From Nonomuraea muscovyensis (GTDB lineage: Bacteria; Actinomycetota; Actinomycetes; Streptosporangiales; Streptosporangiaceae), in assembly GCF_014207745.1 (NCBI RefSeq), contig NZ_JACHJB010000001.1, positions 2,666,001-2,730,000 on the forward strand: a stretch of DNA of 64,000 nt, written 5' to 3'. The notes beneath the pieces were generated by a model. That model worked only from the letters and a program-made list of their open reading frames with translations, had not been told where the DNA came from and did no database searches. Positions 8,513 through 17,992 of the stretch are shown here, piece by piece. How positions within the stretch are numbered: the stretch's first letter is position 1; every line of letters starts with the position of its first letter. The translations under genes were made by a program, and so were the position numbers.

Positions 8513-9382
8513 CTAGCCGAGCTCGGGCGCGCCGGCCGCCGAGCCGAGCCACTGCTGCTCGATCTTGGCCAGCTCGCCCTTGGACTTCAGCGCGTCCACG
8601 GCCTTGTCCACGCAGGACTTCAGCGGGCTGCCCTTCTGCATGACCAGCCCGAACTCCTCCGGCGCGCCGCCCGTCGCGCTGAACTGGCCGACGATCTTGG
8701 ACTTCTCGACCTGGGCGGCGGTCACGTAGAACGCGGTGGGCAGGTCGACGACGATCGCGTCCACCTGCTTGTTCTCCAGGGCGTTGACCGCGTCGATCTG
8801 GTCGTTGTAGACGTTGGGCTCCGCGGCCGGCTTGATGACCTCCTTGACCGCGGCCAGCGAGGTCGTGCCGACCTGCACGCCGATCTTGGCGTCCTTGAGC
8901 TCGGCCAGGCTCTTGGCACCGGCGAACTTGCTCCCGTCGATCGCGACCACGGCCTGCTTGACGGCGTAGTAGCCGTTGCTGAAGTCGACCGCCTCGGCCC
9001 GCTTCGGGGTGATGGAGACCTGGTTGACGTCGAAGTCGAACTGCTTGGGCCCCGGGGCGAACGCCGAGTCGAACTTGACCGTGGTCCACTGCACCTCGTC
9101 ACGGTCGAAGCCCAGCTCCCCGGCCACCGCGAAGGCCACGGCGCTCTCGAACCCCTGGCCGTTGGCGGGGTCGTCGTCCTTGAACCACGGCTCGAAGGCG
9201 GGCTTGTCGGTGCCGATCGTCAGCTTGCCGGCGTTGACGAGCTTGAGCTGGTCCTTGCCGCACGCCGTGGACGGGGCGGGACCGGCGGTGCCGGTCGTGC
9301 TCGCCGTGTTGTCGGCGGGTGCGCACGCGACGGCCGCCGCCGCCAGCGCGCCGAGCGCGAGCAGCGTAGAGGGACGGACCAT
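8513..9382 (-). CDS. Amino acid ABC transporter, substrate-binding lipoprotein
   Basis: 289-residue extracytoplasmic solute-binding protein, family 3 (SBP_bac_3). It begins with a lipoprotein signal (MVRPSTLLALGALAAA) and lipobox AVAC, then a Thr/Ala linker and the binding domain (TIGTDKPAFEPWF, DFDVNQVSITPKRAE, GVQVGTTS). ATG 9382 is preferred to upstream starts because GGAGG lies about 10 bases before it and the signal peptide then begins properly. First gene of the operon. Ligand unknown, probably a polar amino acid. Confidence 0.95.
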   Translation of the reverse strand: MVRPSTLLALGALAAAAVACAPADNTASTTGTAGPAPSTACGKDQLKLVNAGKLTIGTDKPAFEPWFKDDDPANGQGFESAVAFAVAGELGFDRDEVQWTTVKFDSAFAPGPKQFDFDVNQVSITPKRAEAVDFSNGYYAVKQAVVAIDGSKFAGAKSLAELKDAKIGVQVGTTSLAAVKEVIKPAAEPNVYNDQIDAVNALENKQVDAIVVDLPTAFYVTAAQVEKSKIVGQFSATGGAPEEFGLVMQKGSPLKSCVDKAVDALKSKGELAKIEQQWLGSAAGAPELG

Positions 9383-9533
9383 GGGTGGTGCCTCCAGAAG
9401 GAACGCGGGGAAGAACGTGCCTGATTCTACGGCCGCCACGATCGGCTATACGCCCCACCTGGGGTCATACCGCCCATCTTGACTCCTGTCATGGCCCGTC
9501 CCTACGACCGGGGACACCAGGTTCCCAGCGCGA

Positions 9534-9568
9534 AAACGGCCCCCGCTCCGTGGGAGCGGGGGCCGTTT
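9534..9568 (-). terminator. Intrinsic terminator of the rpsF-ssb-rpsR-rplI operon
   Basis: A perfect 16-bp stem (AAACGGCCCCCGCTCC with its complement) with a 3-base GTG loop, read on the minus strand 17 bp after the rplI stop and followed by a short T run. Its position marks the end of the ribosomal protein operon. Confidence 0.85.
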
Positions 9569-9585
9569 GCCAGGCGGCGCCGGTG

Positions 9586-10032
9586 TCAGCCGGCGACGAC
9601 CTCGACGTCCACCGAGGCCGAGACCTCGGGGTGCAGCTTGACGCTGATCTTGTGCGAGCCGACGCTCTTGATCGGGTTGACGATCTCGATGCGACGGCGG
9701 TCGAGGGCGGGACCGCCGGCGGCCTTGACCGCGTCGGCGATGTCGCCCGTGGTGACCGAGCCGAACAGGCGGCCGGAGTCGCCCGCGCGGGTGGTGAGCC
9801 GGACGCGCAGGGCGCCGAGCTGGCCGGCGACCTCCTTGGCCGTGCCCATGTCGCGGATCTCGCGGGCGTCACGAGCCTTCTTGATGGACTCGATCTGCTT
9901 CTCCGCGCCACGCGTCCAGCGCATGGCGTAGCCGCGCGGGATGAGGTAGTTGCGGCCGTAGCCGTCCTTGACCTCGACGACGTCGCCGGGGGCACCGAGG
10001 CCGGAGACCTCGTTGGTGAGGATGAGCTTCAT
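9586..10032 (-). CDS. rplI: 50S ribosomal protein L9
   Basis: 148-residue L9 with the typical two-domain layout: an N-terminal 23S rRNA-binding domain with the signature [21 protein letters not shown], a long connecting helix, and a C-terminal domain ([14 protein letters not shown]). Normal length. Last gene of the rpsF operon; a strong terminator follows. Confidence 0.98.
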   Translation of the reverse strand: MKLILTNEVSGLGAPGDVVEVKDGYGRNYLIPRGYAMRWTRGAEKQIESIKKARDAREIRDMGTAKEVAGQLGALRVRLTTRAGDSGRLFGSVTTGDIADAVKAAGGPALDRRRIEIVNPIKSVGSHKISVKLHPEVSASVDVEVVAG

Positions 10033-10046
10033 GTCGACAGACCTCC

Positions 10047-10283
10047 TTAGCGCGCGGTGCTCGTGTAAGGCAGCAGGGCCACCTCACGGGCGTTCTTGAT
10101 CGCGGTCGCCACGTCACGCTGGTGCTGGGTGCAGTTGCCCGTCACCCGGCGCGCACGGATCTTGCCACGGTCGGAGATGAACTTCCGCAGCAGGGCCGTG
10201 TCCTTGTAGTCGACGTAGGAGATCTTGTCGTGGCAGAACAGGCAAACCTTCTTCTTGGGCTTGCGCAGTGCCGGCTTTGCCAT
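10047..10283 (-). CDS. rpsR: 30S ribosomal protein S18 (zinc-type)
   Basis: 78-residue S18, partner of S6 on the 30S platform. It keeps the zinc-binding Cys set of the C+ form: CLFC near the N-terminus and a further Cys in TGNCTQHQR. Many actinobacteria also carry a Cys-free paralogue used under zinc limitation; this is the zinc-bound version. Located between ssb and rplI in the standard operon. Confidence 0.98.
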   Translation of the reverse strand: MAKPALRKPKKKVCLFCHDKISYVDYKDTALLRKFISDRGKIRARRVTGNCTQHQRDVATAIKNAREVALLPYTSTAR

Positions 10284-10345
10284 CGTGGTGCTCCTTTCAG
10301 AGCCCCGCCGTCAAGCGGGAATGGACTCGGGCTGGTGAACTGGAT

Positions 10346-10915
10346 TTAGAAAGGCGGTTCGTCGCTGAAGTCGCCGCCGCCGCCGAAGCCGCCGCCCTGC
10401 TGGCCGCCGCCCTGCTGGCCGCCGCCGCCCTGGTAGCCGCCACCGCCGCCGAAGCCGCCGCCCCCCTGGGGCGGGGCGGGCGACGCGGACGCCCACGGGT
10501 CGTCGGCGGGGCCGCCGCCGAAGCCGCCACCACCGCCGCCGCCCTGACGGGAGGTGCGGTTGACCTTGGCGGTGGCGTTGCGCAGGGACGGGCCGACCTC
10601 GTCGACCTCGACCTCGTAGACCGTGCGCTTCTCGCCTTCCTTGGTCTCGTAAGACCTTTGCTTGAGCCGTCCCTGCACGATGACCCGCATGCCGCGCTGG
10701 AGGCTCTCAGCGGCGTTCTCCGCCGCCTGCCGCCACACGTTGCAGGTCAGGAACAGGCTTTCGCCGTCCTTCCACTCATTGGTCTGACGGTCCATGAACC
10801 GCGGAGTGGACGCGATGCGGAACCGAGCCACCGCTTGACCCGTCGGGGTGAAGCGCAGCTCCGGGTCGTCGACAAGGTTGCCGACGATGGTGATTACGGT
10901 GTCGCCTGCTGCCAT
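10346..10915 (-). CDS. ssb: Single-stranded DNA-binding protein
   Basis: 189-residue SSB: an OB-fold over about residues 1-115 ([21 protein letters not shown], then [11 protein letters not shown]), a very Gly-rich linker with GGGG repeats, and the acidic C-terminal tip DFSDEPPF that recruits replication and repair proteins. Encoded between rpsF and rpsR, so expressed with the ribosomal proteins. This is the essential replicative SSB by position and tip. Confidence 0.97.
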   Translation of the reverse strand: MAAGDTVITIVGNLVDDPELRFTPTGQAVARFRIASTPRFMDRQTNEWKDGESLFLTCNVWRQAAENAAESLQRGMRVIVQGRLKQRSYETKEGEKRTVYEVEVDEVGPSLRNATAKVNRTSRQGGGGGGGFGGGPADDPWASASPAPPQGGGGFGGGGGYQGGGGQQGGGQQGGGFGGGGDFSDEPPF

Positions 10916-11003
10916 GGCCAGCGCTCGCCTTCCTGCACGCCTTCGCTTTGGTTACGGCTCAGAGTACGGCCGCCGCCCGACAAAAAGCCGGGCAACGAGC
11001 TGC

Positions 11004-11294
11004 TTAGTGCACGTCGGGGCGGAGAACCTTGGTGCGCAGGATGCCCTCGTTGAGGTTCATCTGGCGGTCGAGCTCCTTGACCGTCGCGGGCTCCGCGGAC
11101 AGGTCGATGACGGCGTAGATGCCCTCGGACTTCTTGTCGATGTCGTAGGCGAGACGGCGACGGCCCCAGACGTCGACCTTCTCCACGGTGCCGCCGTCGT
11201 TGCGGACCACGGTGAGGAACTGGTCGAGGGACGGCGCGACAGTGCGCTCATCGAGCGAAGGGTCCAGAATGACCATTACTTCGTAACGACGCAT
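11004..11294 (-). CDS. rpsF: 30S ribosomal protein S6
   Basis: 96-residue S6 ([37 protein letters not shown]), which binds S18 and 16S rRNA. I start at ATG 11294 because a GGAGG-containing site precedes it and all family members begin MRxYE; the in-frame GTG at 11330 would add a basic extension with no homology. First gene of the operon; the leader upstream contains two inverted repeats. Confidence 0.97.
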   Translation of the reverse strand: MRRYEVMVILDPSLDERTVAPSLDQFLTVVRNDGGTVEKVDVWGRRRLAYDIDKKSEGIYAVIDLSAEPATVKELDRQMNLNEGILRTKVLRPDVH

Positions 11295-11325
11295 GCGGGA
11301 CTCCAACCTCCTCTGGACTCTTGCG

Positions 11326-11410
11326 GTCACGGCGCTCTGCCGTGACAGGAGGACGCTGACGCCTTTACCCGAGGTGCCCCTTTCGGCCCCCGGGGTGACG
11401 GGTCACCCAT
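11326..11410 (-). promoter_or_regulatory. rpsF leader with stem-loops (candidate S6:S18 autoregulatory RNA)
   Basis: Read on the minus strand, an 8-bp hairpin GTCACGGC/GCCGTGAC with a 5-base loop occupies 11326-11346. Further upstream (about 11380-11408) is a GGGGGCCGAAAGGGG segment next to a GGGTGAC/GTCACCC inverted repeat. S6:S18-binding mRNA leaders with a CCG-containing loop are known ahead of rpsF in many bacteria; matching this leader to that motif is inference only. Confidence 0.4.
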
Positions 11411-11482
11411 CACAACGCAGCCTGACCAGGTTACCAGCCGTGCGCAGGTGGGAAGGCCCTAGGAAACAAGGGGGTGATAGTT

Positions 11483-11794
11483 GTGCCACACATCCTTCAA
11501 CCTTCCGAAAACGAGCGGTTCAGGCCCACGCTCAACACCGACGGGCGACCCCACCCGGTCGAGAACATCCTGGCGGTGGCCACACTCTCCCTGGGCCTCG
11601 TCGCGTTCGTCGCGACGTTCTTCGACGGCGGTCACGTGGTCGCGTCGTGGGCGGGTGCGCTCGGCTTCGGCACCGGCCTCTACTCCCAGTACATCTCCGC
11701 GACCACGGCGCAGCGCGCGCTCAACATCGTCGGGATGGTGGCGGCGTTCGTCGGCGTGGCACTCGGCATCGCCCGCGGCGGCTTCCTGCCCTGA
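11483..11794 (+). CDS. Small conserved-type membrane protein, unknown function
   Basis: I do not recognise this family. The 103-residue protein has a 28-residue hydrophilic N-terminus and three hydrophobic stretches (about residues 29-48, 52-68 and 81-100), so it is probably a three-helix membrane protein. GTG 11483 is chosen because GGGGTGA lies 6 bases upstream; GTG 11474 is the alternative. It is divergent from rpsF and convergent with the next small membrane gene. Codon third-position GC is typical of real genes here. Confidence 0.7.
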   Translation: MPHILQPSENERFRPTLNTDGRPHPVENILAVATLSLGLVAFVATFFDGGHVVASWAGALGFGTGLYSQYISATTAQRALNIVGMVAAFVGVALGIARGGFLP

Positions 11795-11836
11795 CCCACG
11801 GGGGGTGGCCCACCGGCCGGTGGACCACCCGTCCGG

Positions 11837-12016
11837 TCATCCGCCGATGTTCAGGTCCACGCCCAGCAGGACGAGGAACCACAGGAAGACGGCGAGCAAC
11901 GCCTCGGCGAAGTCCCTCAGGACGGCCGGGGTGATGTAGTCGTACGCCCACGCCACATAGACGCCGATCGCGACGTAGACCAGGAAGACCAAGGAGCGCA
12001 CGCGCCAGCGGGACAT
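11837..12016 (-). CDS. Small membrane protein, unknown function
   Basis: 59-residue protein with two hydrophobic segments (about residues 8-24 and 38-55) joined by WAYDYITPAVLRDFAEA. Family not recognised. The ATG at 12016 is preceded by GAGGAGA at good spacing, which is the main reason to accept it as a gene. It lies between a convergent small membrane gene and the divergent endonuclease IV gene, separated from the latter by only 73 bp. Confidence 0.65.
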   Translation of the reverse strand: MSRWRVRSLVFLVYVAIGVYVAWAYDYITPAVLRDFAEALLAVFLWFLVLLGVDLNIGG

Positions 12017-12089
12017 CTCGTTCTCCTCGTTCGGGGGGTGGCGTGCGACTGCCCCGGTACGGCCCCGGCAAACGGATAGGCTCGATGGC

Positions 12090-12833
12090 ATGGTGCGCAT
12101 CGGAGCTCATGTCGGTCAGGACGACCCCGCCGCCCACGCAGCCGAGGTCGGCGCCGAGGTGGTGCAGTTCTTCCTCGGCGACCCGCAGGGCTACGACAAG
12201 CCCGTGCTCCCGGCCCGGCCGGTGGAGGGCCTCGACGTCTACGTCCACGCGCCCTACCTGATCAACGTGGCCACGACCAACAACCGCATCAGGATCCCCA
12301 GCCGCAAGCTGCTCGCCCAGCACCTGGAGGCCGCGGCCGGGCTCGGCGCCAAGGGCCTGATCGTGCACGGCGGCCACGTCAACAAGAACGACGACCCGCA
12401 GGCCGGCTTCGACAACTGGCGCAAGGTGTTCGAGCGGCTGGAGTCCCCGATCCCGGTGCTGATCGAGAACACCGCGGGCGGCGGCAATGCGATGGCACGC
12501 AAGCTCGACCGGATCGCCCGGCTGTGGGACGCGCTCGACGGCTTCGACGTGGGATTCTGTCTCGACACCTGCCACGCGCACGCGGGCGGCGAGGAGCTCG
12601 TCGACCTGGTCGACCGGGTCAAGGCGATCACCGGGCGCATCGACCTGGTGCACTGCAACGACTCGCGCGACGCGTTCGACTCCGGCGCCGACCGGCACGC
12701 CAACCTGGGCAAGGGGCGGATCGACCCGGAGCTGATCCTCGCGGTGTGCCGGGCCGCCGGGGCGCCGATCGTGGTGGAGACGCCGGGCGAGGGTCAGGCC
12801 GAGGACATCGCGTTCCTGCGGAAGAACCTGTAG
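12090..12833 (+). CDS. nfo: Deoxyribonuclease IV (AP endonuclease, Nfo family)
   Basis: 247-residue xylose-isomerase-like barrel that cleaves 5' of abasic sites in base excision repair. All nine trinuclear-zinc ligands of E. coli Nfo have counterparts: His53 (HAPY), His93 (VHGGH), Glu126 (IENTAGGG), Asp159 and His162 (LDTCHAH), His188 (VHCND), Asp201 and His203 (DRHANLG), Glu230 (VETPGE). It is about 38 residues shorter than the E. coli enzyme, as in other actinobacteria. ATG 12090 has a TAGGCT -10 element starting about 11 bases upstream and no Shine-Dalgarno, so the mRNA is probably nearly leaderless. Confidence 0.95.
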   Translation: MVRIGAHVGQDDPAAHAAEVGAEVVQFFLGDPQGYDKPVLPARPVEGLDVYVHAPYLINVATTNNRIRIPSRKLLAQHLEAAAGLGAKGLIVHGGHVNKNDDPQAGFDNWRKVFERLESPIPVLIENTAGGGNAMARKLDRIARLWDALDGFDVGFCLDTCHAHAGGEELVDLVDRVKAITGRIDLVHCNDSRDAFDSGADRHANLGKGRIDPELILAVCRAAGAPIVVETPGEGQAEDIAFLRKNL

Positions 12834-12896
12834 GGAAAACACACAGCCTGTGGATAACTTCCCTGGATTACTGATCCGCGAAAGTGGGTAGGAAGG

Positions 12897-13982
12897 TCAG
12901 CCGGCCCAGGCGCCACTCAGGAAGCGCAGCGTGCCCAGCACCATGAGCGGCCCCGCCACCATGGCGTACACCACGATCACCCACCGCCGCGCGGTGGCCA
13001 GCCGGGCGAGCGCCACCCACAACGGAAACCACAGCAGCAGCGAGCGCGGGATCGACAGGTAGTACGCCGAGGTCATCAGCGCCCCGGCCTGTAACCCGGT
13101 GTAGACCACCTCGCTCCACCGGCCCAGCGCCGCCAGCCAGGCCAGCACCAGCACGGCGACGACCGCGCCGGCGATCTCCATGCGGAAGGCCACGGCGAAG
13201 TCGTCGGCGCCCTGGGCCGCGCTCCACGTGGTGCTCCAGGATTTCCACGGCCACACCAGCTCACGCCCCCACCCGGCCTCCTGGGCGTCCTTCCACGCGA
13301 ACCAGTTGCCGGACCGGGTGTGGTGGAAGGCCGAGTACGCCACCAACGGCAGGAACGGCACGAGCAGCCACGGCGCCTGCCGCCACGAGGCCCGTACGGC
13401 GGAGCCCCGCGACGGCCCCGTGACGAACTCCGCCACCAGCGCGACCGCCAGGAACAGCCCGGTGATCCGCACGCAGGAGGCGCCGGCGGCGAGCAGGACG
13501 GCCTGCGGCCAGCGGCCCTGCCGGGCGGCCAGCCACGCGGGGATCGCGAACGCCAGGAAGAGCGACTCGCTGTATCCCGCGGTCAGGAAGACGGCCGTGG
13601 GGCAGAGCAGCAGTCCCAGCACGGCGATCCAACCGGAGGCGCCCTCCAGCTCGGCCAGCCGGGCCAGGGCCACCATGGCCACGGCCCCGGCCACCAGCGA
13701 GATGAGCAGCCCGGCCGCCGTCCAGTCGGGGACCACGAGGTGCACCAGCCGCAGCGCCATCGGGAAGCCGGGAAAGAAGGCGGGCAGCCCCGCGTCGGGC
13801 GGGGCTGCCGGATCGCCGTCGTAGCCGTACCGGGCGATCGTGACGAACAGCCCCGCGTCCCACTGCTTCCACCTGCCGACGTAGTCGTGCAGGGCCACCC
13901 CGAGCACCGTGGCGACCGCCAGCCCGGCCCGCGAGGCCAGCCACAGCAGCAGGGCGTCGCGATCGGCCGAGCGGGTGATCAC
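12897..13982 (-). CDS. Polyprenol-phosphate-mannose-dependent mannosyltransferase, PIG-V-like
   Basis: 361-residue multi-spanning GT-C glycosyltransferase. The PIG-V family signature is visible at the N-terminus: KQWDAGLFVTIARYGYDG followed by AFFPGFPMALR, with the Asp of WDAG the likely catalytic acid. About eight or nine membrane segments follow. It probably transfers a sugar from a lipid donor on the outer face of the membrane; acceptor unknown. GTG 13982 overlaps the upstream gene's stop by 4 bp, and it is the last gene of the PBP operon. Confidence 0.85.
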   Translation of the reverse strand: MITRSADRDALLLWLASRAGLAVATVLGVALHDYVGRWKQWDAGLFVTIARYGYDGDPAAPPDAGLPAFFPGFPMALRLVHLVVPDWTAAGLLISLVAGAVAMVALARLAELEGASGWIAVLGLLLCPTAVFLTAGYSESLFLAFAIPAWLAARQGRWPQAVLLAAGASCVRITGLFLAVALVAEFVTGPSRGSAVRASWRQAPWLLVPFLPLVAYSAFHHTRSGNWFAWKDAQEAGWGRELVWPWKSWSTTWSAAQGADDFAVAFRMEIAGAVVAVLVLAWLAALGRWSEVVYTGLQAGALMTSAYYLSIPRSLLLWFPLWVALARLATARRWVIVVYAMVAGPLMVLGTLRFLSGAWAG

Positions 13983-15319
13983 CGGGTGGCGGGGGCCAGC
14001 GTGAACCGGTCGGGCGCCCCGTCGAAGACGCCGCCGCCCTGGTCGTCGACGTCGCCCTGCCGGACGAGGTCCTTGTGCGGGCGCAGGATGTCGCGGACCA
14101 CGAACGCCATCATGATGCCGATCGTGATGACGCGGCCCCAGACGGCGGTGAAGTAGGTGTCGTCACCGATGCCCAGGTCGTCGCGGTCGAGCGGCGGCTG
14201 GCCGAGCAGGTAGAGCCAGATCGCGAAGAAGTACCACACCTCGGCGACCTGCCACAGCGCGAGCGGCTTCCAGTTGGGCCTGGCCAGCACGGCCAGCGGC
14301 ACCAGCCAGAGCACGAACTGCGGCGACCACACCTTGTTCGTCATCATGAACGCGGCCAGCGCGAGGAAGCAGATCTGGGCGAGCCGCGGCCGGCGCGGGG
14401 CGGCCAGCGTGAGCACGGCGATGCCCACGCACAGCAGGAGCAGCGACGCCATGCCGAGCGTGCTGACGTCCATGTCGCCGAGCACCGGCCAGCCCTTGTT
14501 CTGGAAGAACAGCCACGGCGAGCCCCAGTCGACGCCGCGGTCCTGCGAGAACACGTAGAACCGGCGCCAGCCGTCCCAGGCCAGCACCATGAACGGCACG
14601 TTCACCACGAGCCAGGCGGCCACGGCCGCGCCCATCGTCACGAGGAACGGCCGCCAGCGCCCGGTGCGCAGCGTGAGCAGGAACAGCGCCCCGACGAACA
14701 TCAGCGGATAGAACTTCGTCGCGATCGCCAGCCCGAGCAGCACGCCGGCCAGCACCTGCCGCTTGCGCGCCCAGGCCAGCAGCACGCCCATGGACAGGGC
14801 CCCGGCGACGAAGTCCCAGTTGATGTACGCGGCCAGGATCACCGACGGGGCCAGCGCGTACCACAGGGCGTCCCAGCGCCGGGTCGGCCCGGCCACCGCG
14901 GCCATCAGCAGCACGCCGGCGACGAGGCAGACGCCGAGGAAGACGACCGTGAAGTCGTAGAACAGGGGTGCCTGGACGCCTTCCACCAGGCGAGGGGGGC
15001 CCGGCCTGAGCAGGCGGGCGATCCAGGCGAACACCTGCATGACCTCGCCGAGCACCACCGGGTACTCGACGTGCTTGTCGAAGGGCACCTGCGCGAAGTA
15101 GGGGTTCTCCGCCGCGAGCTGCCGGTCGAAGTAGAGGGGGAAGATGTCGGTGTAGCAGAAGTTGGTGTAGACGGTGGTCTGGTCGTTCCAGCCGCCGGTC
15201 CTGCAGGGCAGCCGGAAGACGTAGGCGAGGCTCGCCCCCAGGGCCACGAACAGCCCCAGGGGCAGGTAGGGCACGGCCCGCGCGATCAGCGGCGGGCGCA
15301 CCTCGGTGACCGCCTTCAC
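13979..15319 (-). CDS. GT87 family integral membrane glycosyltransferase
   Basis: 446-residue GT-C type transferase of the DUF2029/GT87 group, which in mycobacteria includes alpha-1,2- and alpha-1,6-mannosyltransferases using polyprenyl-phosphomannose. An early extracytoplasmic loop after helix 1 carries acidic residues (GGWNDQ, CYTDIFPLYF) and HVEYPVVLGEVM; later helices contain LGLAIATKFYPLMF and MTNKVWSPQFVLWL, both common in this family. The start overlaps the PBP stop by 4 bp. The same PBP-GT87 pairing occurs next to ponA1 in mycobacteria. Confidence 0.85.
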   Translation of the reverse strand: MKAVTEVRPPLIARAVPYLPLGLFVALGASLAYVFRLPCRTGGWNDQTTVYTNFCYTDIFPLYFDRQLAAENPYFAQVPFDKHVEYPVVLGEVMQVFAWIARLLRPGPPRLVEGVQAPLFYDFTVVFLGVCLVAGVLLMAAVAGPTRRWDALWYALAPSVILAAYINWDFVAGALSMGVLLAWARKRQVLAGVLLGLAIATKFYPLMFVGALFLLTLRTGRWRPFLVTMGAAVAAWLVVNVPFMVLAWDGWRRFYVFSQDRGVDWGSPWLFFQNKGWPVLGDMDVSTLGMASLLLLCVGIAVLTLAAPRRPRLAQICFLALAAFMMTNKVWSPQFVLWLVPLAVLARPNWKPLALWQVAEVWYFFAIWLYLLGQPPLDRDDLGIGDDTYFTAVWGRVITIGIMMAFVVRDILRPHKDLVRQGDVDDQGGGVFDGAPDRFTLAPATR

Positions 15320-17937
15320 CGGGTTTCGCGCCGCGCGGGCGTGGGCTCGGGATAGACGTATTCGCCGTCGCCGAGGGCGCCGCCGCCGAGCACGCTGCCG
15401 TCGCCGTCCTCGATGGTGCCCATCTCGTTGGGGTCGATCGTGATGATCTCGCCGTCGTCACACGGGCCGATCTCGCAGTCGGAGTCGAGGTTCTCCTCGT
15501 CGAGCGGATCCTTGGTGGCCGTCGGCGTGGGGACGGGCTTGGGCGCGAGGTCCTCGCTGATGCCGGAGTCGACCCGCTCGGGGAACTGCTCGACCTTCTG
15601 ACCCTTCATCGCCTCGGTCATGAAGGTCTTCCAGATGGCCGCGGAGTAGCTGCCGCCCTGGAATCCGGTGCCGAGCGGCACCTCGTACGGCGTGCTGTAG
15701 GGGTTCTGGTCGTTGTAGCGCGTGCTCTTGCCCCTGGTCACCGGGCAGATGTCGTTCTTCGGCGGCACGACCTTCCCGGTCTTGGTCCGGCACTCCTGCC
15801 GGAACATGCCGACCGCGCTCGAGAGCTGCGGGGTGAAGCCGACGAACCAGGCTTCCTTGTTGTTGTTGTTGGTGCCGGTCTTGCCGGCGACGGGCCGGTC
15901 GTAGAGCGCGGCGCCGGTGCCGGTGCCCTGCTTGACCACGGCCTGGAGGGCGGCGGTGGCGTCGGCGGCGGCCTCGGGCGAGATGACCTTGGTGGCCGTC
16001 TTCAGCTCGGGGAACTTGAGCTTGCCGTCCTTGCCCTCGATCCGGGTGATGACGTGGTTGGGGATGTGCTTGCCCTCGTTGGCGAAGATCGAGTAGCCGC
16101 CGGCCTGTTCGACGGCGGTCACCTCGCTGGAGCCGATGGTGAGCAGGTAGTGCTGGTTGTCGCGGGTCTTCTCCAGCCAGTCCTTGTTGAGGCCGGCCTT
16201 CGAGGCGATGTCGATCACCTTGTCGAGGCCGACCTTCTCCCCCATCTTCGCGTACGCGGTGTTGATGGAGTCGGCCGTCGCGGTGAGCACGTCGACCGCC
16301 GAGGCTCTGGAGGCGTGGTCGTTGTCGATCGGCGTGGTGCCCTCCAGCTTGACCGGGCCCTTGGCCGGCACGTAGCTGCGCAGGCTGTAGCCGGAGTCGA
16401 GCCACGCGGCCAGCACGTACGGCTTGAACGCCGAGGCCGCCTGCTTGCGCGACAGGAAGGCGTCGTTCCAGTAGTCCTTGGAGTAGTCGTCGCCGCCGTA
16501 GAAGGCGCGGATACGGCCGGTGCGCGGGTCGACGGCCGCGAGGGTGACCTGGATCTCCGGCGACATGCTCTTGGTGTGCTGGTTCACCGCGCTCTTCGCG
16601 GCGATCATGAGGCGCTTGTTCAGCGACGTGTAGATCTTGTAGCCGTTCTTGTCGATGTCCTCACGGCTGATCCCTCGGGTCTTCAGCTCGTTGAGCACGA
16701 CCTGGACCATGTAGCCGGACAGACCGGCGAAGTAGTCGCGGTTGCTGACCTTCGCCAGCTTGGGGGCCGTCGGCGACTTGGCGCCCAGGTTGCCGTACTT
16801 GGCGGGGTCGAGCTTGGCCATCTCGCGCAGCACGTAGTCGTAGCGGAACTCGGTGGGCCCCAGGTCGCCCTTGGCCTCGGCCTTGTCGAAGGTGTCGGGG
16901 TTCTGGATGCGGCCGGCGAGGTAGGCGCCCTGCTCGGGCGTCAGGTTCTCCACCTTCTTCTTGAAGAAGGCCTCGGCCGCCGCGCCGATGCCGTTGGCGC
17001 CCCGGCCGAAGTAGATGGTGTTGAGGTACTGGGTGAGGATCTGTTCCTTCTTGAGCTGCTTGTTCAGCTTGACCGCGACGAAGATCTCCTTGAGCTTGCG
17101 CTCGACGGTGCGCTCCTGGGACAGCCCGTCGTAGTAGTTGCGGGCCATCTGCTGGGTGATGGTGGAGGCGCCCTGCACCTGCGTGCCGGAGACCGTGCTG
17201 AACACCGACCGCACCATGCCGGGGAACGAGATGCCGGAGTCCTCCCAGAAGGAACCGTTCTCGGCGGCGACCACCGCGTCCTGCACGTGCTTGGGGATCT
17301 GCTCGTACTTCACCGGGGTGCGCTTGACGCCCAGCTTGGCCAGCACCTTCTTGTCGTCGTAGTAGATGACGCTGCCCTGGTCGTCGACGGAGTCCTGGGT
17401 CTGGTCCTCCGTGGGCACCGGCATGTTGGCGTAGGCGACGGCGATCATGCCGAAGATGCCGGCCGAGAAGACCACGAAACCGGCCATGACGAGCTTCCAG
17501 CTCGGCAGGAACCGGCGCCACTTCGGCTTGTCACCGCCGCCCCCGCCGCCTCCGCCGCGCGGCCGGTCCGGCCCGCCCGGGCCGCCGGGCCCGGCGGGGC
17601 CGCTGCCCGAACCGCGACCCCGGGCCCTGCGTGGCATCTCGCTGACGACGGTCTCCTGGTCACCGCGGGCGCGTGTGTCCTGATCGGCGCGCCGCCGCTG
17701 CGGGCGCTGGCGGGCGGCCGGCGCGGCGGGCTCCGGCTCGTACGACTGCGCGACCATCGCGCCGGTCTCCTCGTAGGCGGCTTCCGGACGACGTGGTGGC
17801 TCCGCCGACGCGCTCCAGCCGGCGTCGGCGGTTTGCGGCGCGTCCCCGTAGGGAACGGAACGGGATGAGCCGGAGCGACGGCGCCTCCCCGGGCGGGCCG
17901 TCCCTTCGTTGCTGGTGTAACTCACACGTCCTCGCAT
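15316..17937 (-). CDS. Class A penicillin-binding protein (bifunctional transglycosylase/transpeptidase)
   Basis: 873-residue peptidoglycan synthase, PonA1-like. Residues 1-145 form a basic, low-complexity cytoplasmic tail with a poly-Gly run; one membrane helix spans about 148-171. The GT51 domain follows with its glutamate in AAENGSFWED (Glu226) and STITQQMARN. The transpeptidase domain has SAFK (Ser502, Lys505), SIN (557-559) and KTG (686-688), all intact. The C-terminal 100 residues are Pro/acid-rich. ATG 17937 lacks a clear ribosome site; GTG 17925, preceded by GAGGA, is a plausible alternative 4 codons in. It heads a coupled operon with two glycosyltransferases and follows the DUF5318 gene by 55 bp. 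Confidence 0.96.
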   Translation of the reverse strand: MRGRVSYTSNEGTARPGRRRRSGSSRSVPYGDAPQTADAGWSASAEPPRRPEAAYEETGAMVAQSYEPEPAAPAARQRPQRRRADQDTRARGDQETVVSEMPRRARGRGSGSGPAGPGGPGGPDRPRGGGGGGGGDKPKWRRFLPSWKLVMAGFVVFSAGIFGMIAVAYANMPVPTEDQTQDSVDDQGSVIYYDDKKVLAKLGVKRTPVKYEQIPKHVQDAVVAAENGSFWEDSGISFPGMVRSVFSTVSGTQVQGASTITQQMARNYYDGLSQERTVERKLKEIFVAVKLNKQLKKEQILTQYLNTIYFGRGANGIGAAAEAFFKKKVENLTPEQGAYLAGRIQNPDTFDKAEAKGDLGPTEFRYDYVLREMAKLDPAKYGNLGAKSPTAPKLAKVSNRDYFAGLSGYMVQVVLNELKTRGISREDIDKNGYKIYTSLNKRLMIAAKSAVNQHTKSMSPEIQVTLAAVDPRTGRIRAFYGGDDYSKDYWNDAFLSRKQAASAFKPYVLAAWLDSGYSLRSYVPAKGPVKLEGTTPIDNDHASRASAVDVLTATADSINTAYAKMGEKVGLDKVIDIASKAGLNKDWLEKTRDNQHYLLTIGSSEVTAVEQAGGYSIFANEGKHIPNHVITRIEGKDGKLKFPELKTATKVISPEAAADATAALQAVVKQGTGTGAALYDRPVAGKTGTNNNNKEAWFVGFTPQLSSAVGMFRQECRTKTGKVVPPKNDICPVTRGKSTRYNDQNPYSTPYEVPLGTGFQGGSYSAAIWKTFMTEAMKGQKVEQFPERVDSGISEDLAPKPVPTPTATKDPLDEENLDSDCEIGPCDDGEIITIDPNEMGTIEDGDGSVLGGGALGDGEYVYPEPTPARRETR

Positions 17938-17992
17938 CGTCGTCGGATAGCACGGCGGATGGGGCGTGCGACGCCCCGCCGTCCTCGGATCT

